A stretch of 64,000 nucleotides of DNA from NCBI RefSeq assembly GCF_016097555.1, contig NC_054704.1:81434585-81498584 (forward strand), read 5' to 3'. Every line of letters begins with the position of its first letter. Positions within the stretch are counted from its first letter, which is position 1. Below are positions 54,802-64,000 of the stretch, in pieces. The position numbers were made by a program, and so were the translations under genes. The stretch comes from Gigantopelta aegis (lineage: Eukaryota > Mollusca > Gastropoda > Neomphalida > Peltospiridae). A model generated the notes under the pieces. It was not told the origin of the DNA and did no database searches. It was given only the letters and a program-made list of their open reading frames with translations.

Positions 54802-54871
54802 ATCAGTACTTGATTGCGAACACCTCGAATGGCTTCGTTCAAATGGTCTTTTTTTCACGATATAATAAATT

Positions 54872-54903
<32 letters not shown>

Positions 54904-55525
54904 TTAATTGTTATTTTTGGCAGTATATGAATGAATGATACGTGCGTGATTGCGAACACCTCCGAAGATTTCCGAACAGCTTTGTTTTAAAGGTCTTATT
55001 TCTCGATATTAATTTCTATTTTCTAAATGATTATTTTCGTCGGTATATCGTGTCTCAAGTGCGTCTGAGCAGCGTGCGGAGCGTGAAATGATTTCCGCGA
55101 ACTGTATCATCGTCGTTTCTCTATTAAAGTTTGCCGCTTGACTTAGTTAGCGGATTACCGTAATATCCCGAACTGCCGGATAATGAGATACGTTCGCCAA
55201 CGTTGTCGCTCGCTGTAATTTATGTCCGGTTACTCGGTGTGGGTTTTTTAATAGCGTTACGGAATTAGCAGTATTAGTATCCGTTAGCACTTGTTTTAAT
55301 GGTATAATGTTATGTAGTGGAAGGAAACCGGTCAGTAGTGTTGTCTCTAACCACGAGTGAGCACGCAGTTCACTGCAAAACGGGTAACCAGTAATATCTG
55401 TTCTGGCATCTCCGCAAGCCACGGTACACATTCCGTATAGATACTACATTTCGAAATGGAGTATCTGTACAGAATGGGTACCTTGGCTTGCGAAGATCTT
55501 GTCCTGGATAAGGGGTGGACAGAGG

Positions 55526-55905
55526 GGGCGGGACGTAGCCCCATGATAAAGCGCTCGCCTGATGCGCGATCGTTCTGGAGTCGATCCCCGTCGGTGGGCC
55601 CGTTGGTCTATTTCTCATTCTAGCCAGTCCTCTACAACTGGTGCAGCAAAGTCTGTGTTATATACTATCCTGTTTGTGGGGTTTGTGCATATAAAATATC
55701 CCTAGATGCTAATCAACAAGAGGCAAAAGCGGGTTTCTTCTCTCATTATCTGTGTAGTCCATAAACACATATCCGACGTCATATGATCGTAAATAAAATG
55801 TGTTGACAGCGTCGTTAATTTTTTTTCCACCATAATATATCCCACGCCATATGACCGTAAATAAAAATGTGTTGAAGGCGTCGTTAAATAAAATACTTCT
55901 TCCTT
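55526..55905 (+). mobile_element. SINE (head I) with a doubled tail a
   Basis: Complete head and body, then tail a appears twice in tandem. CGTAAATAAAATGTGTTGAC at 55788 and CGTAAATAAAAATGTGTTGA at 55856 are each followed by GCGTCGTTAA. Confidence 0.87.
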
Positions 55906-56896
55906 TTATTCCATTCCTGGATAAACTACATCGATCTATATATGATGTTGTTTAAATCGTGGTTGATATCACAATTGTTTGCTAAATATTTGATAGCGGA
56001 TACACACGAGTTTATTAAAGGTGAAGTTGTGTTTGTGTTTTGCATGAAAAAAACGGGCTTATAAGATGGAAAAACGAGAATGCAGCTTTAAGAAAAACCC
56101 ACCTAATTATACTAGCTAATCCAAAATTTAATCTACGAATTGGCGAAATCTGAAAACTAATAATATAGGTTTTTTTTCTTATAGAATATGAAACGTAATA
56201 TATACAATGATCAAACAAAAACATCTTAAAAGACATATATAATGCAGTTTACATATTTACTTAAAACCATTTGCTAACATTCAAGACAAAGGTGGAAAAG
56301 AAAGAATTTTTACACACGAACAATAAATTTCTGAGATACTTAGTACTTTCGCAGGTTAATGATTTATTTTTGTTTTACCCCTTGACGCCACGTGCACACA
56401 TCTGCAAATTACAATTACCAGGTATCGTCTTTGCTTTCACACATATGGTATTTGTGTTTAATTGGCGGCGACTAAAGCCGATATGACTGGCATCAATAGT
56501 TATTCTAGTGATTTACGCAAGCGTTAAACCCTGTAAACGTTTTGTTTGATGTCTAAGACACTTCCAACAGGTAGCGATGTTACTGTAATGGGGTGCTAAT
56601 TACAAAAAAAGGCACATTTAATTATTTTGTAAACATATAAAGTTACTAAAGTTGTCATTGTTAACTTTGCCAATTAATCTACTAATGATTTTGGTAGTCG
56701 GTTTTCCTCCTGGCATGCGTGTGATGGTGTACGTTAGAAAAGGAAATAAATCTGTATTTCTTTAACGACACCTCAGCACATTTTAAACTATGGCTGTTTT
56801 GGTGTTCGTATATGATCGATTACCAAATTAGCCGTTATATACGTGGTTTAAAATCTGCAGAGGCATCGTTAACATTGATGAATATGATGAATAAAA

Positions 56897-56978
56897 TTTG
56901 TTTTGCTTCACGACACCACTAGAGCACAGGCAGGACAGCACATACCACAGTCTTTGATATACCAGTCGTGGAGCATTT
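56897..56978 (-). mobile_element. SINE fragment (tail b with body deletion)
   Basis: Tail b (CACGACACCACTAGAGCACA) joins the body GGCAGGACAGCACATACCAC directly. Confidence 0.75.
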
Positions 56979-57746
56979 GTTGGTTTGGGGAAATGAATAG
57001 CTTCTAAAACGAAGTTAGTCCAATTTCCTGTTTAAATTATTAGACACTCATACGATCATATCACCTTGTTTTGGCCGTTCTCTCAAAATCTTGATTCTTC
57101 TCCTATTTCTTGTAAAGGTCGTTGGTACAAACTGTTAGCCCGCATCCATCAGAATATTGTATTATTGTGAAAACATGTCTTGGTGGCTGTCGTCAGGCAT
57201 TAAATACTTCCAACAGATCTAAAACGATAGGTAGGCTTGCCATAATAACCAAAACAGTATGGTTAACACGGAGTTTCAAACACAGATGCTAGTTGTAAAC
57301 CCGGATACGCTGTGATGAAAGCGAAATTAGCCCCCATCTGGCTTTCTTTTCGTTCGTCCGACAGTACGTCCATATTGGTTATTTGTGTGTTTGTGGCGAT
57401 GAGGGTGGGGTAGTAGGTGGTTACATCGGCCTTTTAAAAATACCAGAAAGTGACCACTGAACACTACAGTAATTTAGGTGTTTTTAGGTAGACAAAAAGG
57501 ACACTTTCAGAGTAAAAAGGCAGATTTGCATTTTTCTTTGGGTAAATGTATCATCCCCACCCCACCCCCGTTTAGGTCATACAGAATTTATCAGCTGAGA
57601 AAGTAGGTTAAAATGGCCTCTTTTTTGTTTCATCAAGTATTTAATTAATGCTGTCATACCCGCTAAGACATTTTTAAGAGAAAAAGAACGAGAGAGAGAG
57701 GAGGGAAGAAAAAAGAAGAAAAAGCCAAGGGATATCTTTGGACACG

Positions 57747-57749
<3 letters not shown>

Positions 57750-57827
<78 letters not shown>
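57750..57827. repeat. (GA)n microsatellite
   Basis: Uninterrupted GA run in intron 2. Confidence 0.95.
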
Positions 57828-57831
<4 letters not shown>

Positions 57832-60207
57832 ATGGGTTGGAGATAAGACGAGCTGCCATTATCATCTATATAGACAGAATTAATTATCTCAACCAAAAAT
57901 GTCATACGCGTCAAGATGGCCGCTTCCTCTTATCAAGTTCTATCGTCTGCGGAACAGCGAACTTGGAATGACTGTCGGCGCTGGCCCTTGTGAGTCCCAG
58001 TACATCTGTATTGACCACGCAGTCCAATCTTGAGCCGGAAGATAAATAGCCGTGACAAGATAACAGACAGATTAGTGTCTTACGAGATGACCGCGGACAA
58101 ATTGGGCATCATTTCTCAATAGTCTTGTTACACAATCAGAGAAATCGTCCTCCGTAGAGTGACATTAAACATTGATGCTTGCAATCCAATTGATTGTTTC
58201 AGCGTCATTGCAACCAGGACAGATTAGTAATGGGCGTCATTTTGGTCAATTATATTCCGTGGATATTTCTTTAGACGGAGGGATACGGTTTCTGAGCGAT
58301 TATTTACTATGGTCTCAACTACACAGATGTCATTTGCTATTATTAAAATCCATGTTAAATTGCTCAGTTTCAAAACAAGATTGCTACTAGAACGGATTCT
58401 CATTTGTACTAACGACATATATACCATTTCGAAGATATATCATGTCTTTTTTTTTCTTCTAATTTGACAAAATTTATGTTTCTCGAAATGTAGGTTTAGC
58501 ATTAAATAGTTAGACTTTTAGATGAGAAAGTAGGATAGTAATAGCTATTGTATTTGTTAGTTTTATTTCATATTTATCATCTTTAGATCATTGCTTCCCC
58601 ATCCCTGAGTGGCGAAAATTACGGCAACTGCCCTCCAACCTCTCCCAAACAAAGAACATTTTTGTTATATTTAGTTGAAATGTACCTTTTGTTTTATCTA
58701 GCTGGAAAAGACATTGTGGTACTGTACCCTATTTTTCAATTATCTTGCCTAGCCTATGTAGGTAGGTACGTACGTCCCTGAATACATAAATTTACATACA
58801 GCATCATCTGTTACGAAGCAGACTTACGTTTACAAGTTCTCTTGAAGCAGACCGGCCTTTTGAACGCTTTAAGCCTACTTGTGATAGGGTACGAACCTAA
58901 GGATCCTTCAGTCATAAAACACAGCGTCTTGAAGACACTTGACCGCACAGGTCAGACTTCAGTTTATAAAAACTCCATACGGTTATTACGACTGATGTTG
59001 ACAGGGAATCGAAGGAAGCCCTAGAGTTTGATGGCAATCTTTGTCTGAATGTTATTATCCCCGTGGGACAGATTGTGCACTGGTAGAGTCGCTTCCGGTG
59101 CGCCGATTGCACGGCGCTGTTAAGCAATGTTTCAAGATTATAATCAGCTACGAGAAAGGGGGAGACGCGGAAATGGAAATGATATTGGTATTCTTTTAAG
59201 TGGTTGTTTTGGTTATAGAAGTCACAATTATTTTGATATTGGTGAGATGTACAAGGCTGGCGAGAGACATACGCTTTGGTATTCACTGAATCAGGAATTT
59301 GGTCATAGTAAAAGCAATTCGTTTTAATACTGGGTGTGGAGAGACAAATAGTGGGATACAAAAGTCCTCTGGTTGTTGCTAAAACTTCCATTGACGCAGT
59401 AATTCATTTGCTTACGTTGTAGAACGGTTACTGACACCATATTGTTTGGTGATATGCAATAAATTGAATGGAATTGAATATTATCAAGATCGTGTCCAGT
59501 ACACATATTTCATCATGAGCACTCACTTAACGATAAGATAGGTTTCATCAGTGCCACACTGTTTTTCTTGCGTTCGATGCAACAGAAAACACACCACTCA
59601 AAACACCTAATTCACACAAGAAAAGAAAAAAGAGGGAAACAACAACAACAACAACAAAAAGAAGAAGAAAAGCAAAACAACAACAACAACAAAAAGCAAT
59701 CAGATAGGATTAAAAACAGGAAAGCAAATGTTTTGTAACGCTACGGAGAACTATCGTCAATTGAACGCATGACGGTTGTATTAGAAAGTTGATCGTGGGA
59801 GTCATTTTATTGCATACGTTTACGACGTTTTGGATTTATTGCATTTGACTTTTGAGTGCTTGGGAATTACCTCCTAATGCCCTACACTTAAAGTAAATTG
59901 TACACATAAATCAAATCGTAAAGTGTTCTTTTGGGTGGAAAACAACGTAAGTGTCCATCTCCTAGCTTGATAAAGTACCACAGAAACATCTAGTTTATAA
60001 TGCATGTTGACTTCATACAATGACTTTAAACGAATAAAAGTCACAGAGTAGTGGAAATAAAAACAAAAGAGAAATATTATGTGTACATTAAATGAAAGTA
60101 TGTATTCAACACCAAGGTATTTCCAGAAATTTGATGATAGAAATATCTGATAGTATTGTTTACAAACTAATTACAAGAGATATACGAAGAATGTTGTAAA
60201 CAAAAAG

Positions 60208-60570
60208 TTGTTTTTAACGACTCCACTAGAGCACGTTGATTTATTAATCATCAGCTATTGGATGTTAAACATTTGGTAATTCTGACATCAGTTTGTTTTG
60301 TTTAACGACTCCACTAGAGCACGTTGATTTATTAATCACCAGCTATTGGATGTCAAACATTTGGTAATTCTGACATCAGTTTGTTTTGTTTAACGACTCC
60401 ACTAGAGCACGTTGATTTATTAATCACCAGCTATTGGATGTCAAACATGTGGCACTTCTGGCACAGTGTTAGAGAGTAACCATGCTACATTTTTTCATTA
60501 TTAGCAAGGAGTCTTTTATATTCTCCATTCCACAGACAGGATAGCACATACCACGGCCTTTGATATATAT
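60208..60570 (-). mobile_element. SINE with triplicated tail b (88-bp period)
   Basis: The tail-b block CGACTCCACTAGAGCACGTT occurs at 60218, 60306 and 60394, exactly 88 bp apart. A single truncated SINE body follows, ending with CACGGCCTTTGATAT. The three units are nearly identical. Confidence 0.92.
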
Positions 60571-61244
60571 GAATCATTCGAAAATATGTTTAATTCTATT
60601 GGAACAGAAAAAAAAGGGATTACAATAAAAACGTATACATGAACATTCTGCTGTTATTGATTACGTGGTTATGTTGGTCTAGCATCATAGAATGTTCCTG
60701 TTGAATAGTGATCTATGGTCTTCGTGATAATGTGGATATTTCTCTTAGTAAAACGAAATATGTGTATCGCTTTCATCAAGTGATTGTCATTGTCTACCTA
60801 ATAATCATCTTTATTCACGAATAGCCGTTCCAAATATTAAATATAATGATTACATGCAATAATTATTTTAGGTTTAAAGATATAAAGAGAGTAAGCATCT
60901 TTAACGCGTTTGCTGCTATTCACGGTGTATATTAATAAAATGGCATAATGATACAATTTAACTGCTCTTTAACTGCAGTGTCCAATTTAAATTCTCCTTA
61001 TTACAAAAATATGCAAATTAGTTGCATAGACTGGTACCTGTTCTCTTAGCTGCATACAATGAAATCATGATTTTCGTAGTACTTGTATTTTGCCATGCCT
61101 TGGCCAGAACTCTCTGTTGTGTCCACGACGGCTTTACTTGAACAGTTCTCTGATGGAAGCATGCCGGAAATTACTCACATTCACAATATTTTGTGCCGCC
61201 CCTGGAATCTGAGAAAGTCAAAAAGTCAATGTAGACGCTACCCC

Positions 61245-61520
61245 AATAATAATAATAATAATAACAATAACACAAAAAAAACACCCCCAAAACACCCAAA
61301 TATTTTATTTCCTCTCATAAAAATATTACATTGCTTTCCTTTCGTTTATTTTGTTCAGTTCCCCTTTTCTTTCCTTTTCTTTTTTCTTACTTCTTTTTTC
61401 TTTTTTCTTCTTCTTATTTTTTTTCTGGTTTCTTTATTAACTATTCTTCTTTCTTTCTTCTTTTTGTTTTTTTTCTTTTCATTTTTCATTTATTTTCTTC
61501 TGTTCGCTTTACTTTGCTTT
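61245..61520 (+). repeat. (ATA)n and T/C-rich low-complexity tract
   Basis: AATAAT repeats at 61246-61272, then a 200-bp T-rich pyrimidine tract with TTCTTTT modules. Confidence 0.8.
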
Positions 61521-63237
61521 TAATTATTTATTCCATTTATATTTGTTTCACCTGGTATCTAAATCGACACGAAGCAAGTGTAGCCCCTTGCTAGACACCT
61601 CAGTTGAGGCGACACGGTAACGAAAGTTGGAATCTGTCTCATTACAGCGAATAAACATTTGTTTATTTAAGATTTTAGGGATTCTCCCCAGGTGACACAA
61701 TTTCATCCTACGGCGATTATGGCCCTTTGTTCGGGGAATCTCGTTTGTTCTCGCCTTTGACAAAAGCTACCCTCTCGACCCCCGTGTGCAATATGTCTGC
61801 GGTTTTAGCAATCCGATTCCCGAGTAACGACAGTATTGAAATACCTCAAGGTAGTGGATGTTCGTAAAAAGCCCCACGTCTGCCTTCCAGTGTCTGTCCT
61901 TTTATATCGTAATTTATTACATCTTCCAGGGTTAAACTTCAGTACCAGTAGATAACCACAATCCAGTCTTTAATTTGAGTTTATAATTGGATTCGCACAT
62001 TTTGGCACCGTTTGTGAAATCCGATATATATTATTTGAGTTTGATATATGTCTGTGTCTAGCCAAGGGTTAATATTTTGTGGAGACACTTAATTGAGGTT
62101 TCTTTTTCAAAGGATTGTAGACAATTATTCTTAAACTGGTCTTTCGAATCTTAAAGTAAAGAAAAAGAAAGGTGAATAAGCGTTATTGCAATTGAAATAG
62201 AATGCTTGTAGTTTCGGAGACTGCTTGTTGTAATATTAGTACTTCATCTGTCGTGTTTTAGGCTCAGGTTACCCCAAGGAGAGTAATATATGTGTATGTG
62301 TTCTTCATTTGTTGTAGTAAAACTTAGAGGTTTTTGGTTTTTTTAATGTGAAATATGTTTTATAAGTCTATACAGACCAGTAGGAACGACATACACACTA
62401 GAGTAAATTAAATGTTTTGCTAATTAAGGTTTGTACATATTATCACTGTATCTAATCGTTTGTAACTTATTTTAAGCAGGTTTGTTTTTACTAAAACTTA
62501 GATTTTAATTTTTATATATTTTTAATATAAATTTATTAAAATATATTTGTCTTTCCACAACGTTACCAGCAATGTCTGTTTTATGTAAGCGTTTCCATAG
62601 ACAGGGTGACGTTTTCCATTACATTAACTTTGAACGTATACCAGTCGTGGAGCACAGATCATGTCCACTGTGCTCTTACTCGTTGATCTTTAAAAATACT
62701 AGACGAGCAAGACTTTTCTTAAATATGCGGTCTTGAGTCAATTTTTAATATTTAAGCATTTAACATAGATCAACCACTGCCGCTTTTACCATGTTCAGGA
62801 ATCACAGAGCGGGTCGCCTTACCAAATAGAGCCCAACAGTCGACAATGTTGACGTATGTGGTTAAAAATACTTCATTTAATATATCAACCAAACTATAAC
62901 CGAAAATATGAATACTTCAACACCTTTCCTGGTTCATTTTGTTTTTACAACACCCCATACATGTTTCAAGCACAAAAATACTTGACACAGTAGTACTGGA
63001 TAACGTAAAAGTGCATACATATATTACCCAGATAACAAACACTGTCACCAATGACATGACTGGTAGTATTAACTGCGTTATCAAACGTTATGTGTTTTTA
63101 ACTTTGACCCAGCTGCATGTTATTTAGTATTGTGCTACCTTATTGTACGTGACATTGTATGTTGTAATAAGATGAAACCTGTTAAAATACTCTAGTATAT
63201 GTTTACAGTTACTGAAACTAGTTCATTTGTGCCTGTC

Positions 63238-63329
63238 CTTTACATTAATTAATTTGAGTAAACTATGGGGAGGCGACACTGATTTTTAACTTTGTAGTTA
63301 CATATACATGTGTGTCTGTGCGTGCGTGC

Positions 63330-63420
<91 letters not shown>

Positions 63421-63560
63421 GATAGATAGATAGATATGTATGTATGTATGTATCATAGTAGTAGCAATTGAAAATGTTAATCCTTGGCCTAGTTTTCTCA
63501 CGTATAATTAATTTGTGTAAATTATGGAGAGGCGACATTGTATCTTCAACTTTGGGATCA
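63238..63560 (+). repeat. (GT)n/(GATA)n block between two copies of a 55-bp sequence
   Basis: A GT run at about 63326-63348, a GATA run at 63361-63436 and a GTAT run after it. The outside copies share ATTAATTTG, ACTATGGRGAGGCGACA-like and CAACTTTG/TAACTTTG blocks at 63247-63297 and 63507-63557. Confidence 0.8.
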
Positions 63561-64000
63561 AGGAGACGTCGTATTAAAATGTTTAACATGTATTTATCTA
63601 CAGTAGTAGATGTTGTAAATTGTATTGCTATTTTTCTCACGTGTTGGGAAGGCTTCTGTGAGAAAGAGCTACGGACCCAGTGTCATTGGTGGAAATTCTT
63701 GTACTTGCCAGGTGGGTGTTGTAGGTCTTGACATGCGGTCTGTAGCCAGATGGATTGCTGCCTTCAGAACAAGTGCATTTCGTGTTCACTTTAAACAACA
63801 AAAACAGAACCGGTTCTAAGGAAAGTAGTTTTTATGTGTCAGATAGTATTGGCTTTACGAAGAAACCATTTGTAAGGACTACTTGTTATGCATAGTTTTT
63901 TCAAAATTAAGTAAACTATAAAACTAATTTATTTAAATAGTTGAAGCGATATTAAAAATTATTTAGACAATAAAAGCTGTCAAGACAAAAATGGATCTTG

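Larger units (their letters stand above)
52983..64000 (+). other. TRABD2: TIKI intron 2, 5' 11 kb
   Basis: The donor GTGAGT follows exon 2. I looked for the expected continuation (second GxxH region) in all + frames to the window end and found none. Contents are five or so SINE copies, microsatellites and AT-rich unique sequence. At 53380-53660 a loose repeat of AGTAGGAAGGATGTATCGAT-like modules occurs five or six times. Confidence 0.7.

Noticed and set aside
58912-59391. 159-codon minus-strand frame, the longest non-repeat frame in intron 2
   Set aside because: No recognisable motif, no convincing splice sites and unremarkable composition. Kept only as a possible chance frame.

Overview
This is a window of animal nuclear DNA, AT-rich and dense in repeats. 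It is most likely from a mollusc, probably a gastropod. Three things suggest this: an interrupted gene with canonical splice sites, Pol III-type tRNA-Leu genes, and very many copies of tRNA-derived SINEs of a kind I associate with gastropod genomes. There is no bacterial-style gene organisation, and nearly all long open frames are low-complexity repeats or decayed transposons. The species call is inference.

Layout. (1) 1-8.9 kb: no gene seen; microsatellites, a few SINEs, a TTAA-flanked MITE (2441-2788) and a long G/T-only minisatellite (4805-5215). (2) 8.9-34.0 kb: remains of a tandem array of tRNA-Leu(CAG) units. Nine tRNA-Leu copies lie on the + strand, five full-length and four partial; two look fully intact (15830, 33889). 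They share about 40-50 bp of 5' flank and a longer 3' flank. The array has been invaded repeatedly by SINEs, foldback MITEs, a zinc-knuckle ORF1 retroelement (15981-17893), a second retroelement in two copies (26603-28860 and 29256-30968) and a 5.74-kb DNA transposon (20290-26030). The transposon has about 260-bp inverted repeats, a 3-bp target duplication and a dead transposase-like gene of about 1,440 codons; I compare it with the Academ superfamily. A 1.3-kb TGTAC-type satellite (12147-13411) and a 200-N assembly gap (18801-19000) also lie here. The gap has the same 306 bp on both sides.

(3) 34-40 kb: SINE-rich spacer and a 21-bp minisatellite. (4) 40.6-64 kb: the 5' part of the one confident protein gene, a TIKI/TRABD2 Wnt-inactivating metalloprotease on the + strand. 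Exon 1 (40802-40918) encodes the signal peptide. Intron 1 is 11.5 kb. Exon 2 (52422-52982) encodes the first part of the TraB/TIKI catalytic domain. I see no further exon up to the window end, so intron 2 is at least 11 kb and the gene continues beyond 64 kb. The introns hold SINEs, MITEs, microsatellites and one candidate minus-strand exon (50183-50347).

The SINEs are modular. Head I is GGGCGGGACGTAGCCCAGTG, head II is the TAGCTCAGTCGGTAGAGC type and head III is CCGGCCTCGGTGGCG. They combine with a few shared 3' tails: tail a contains CCATATAACCGTAAATAAA, tail b contains GACATCCAATAGCCGATGAT, and tail c contains GCTGGGGTGTCGTTAAAC. These labels are used in the entries below. No search could be run, so family names for transposons are from recognition of motifs only.
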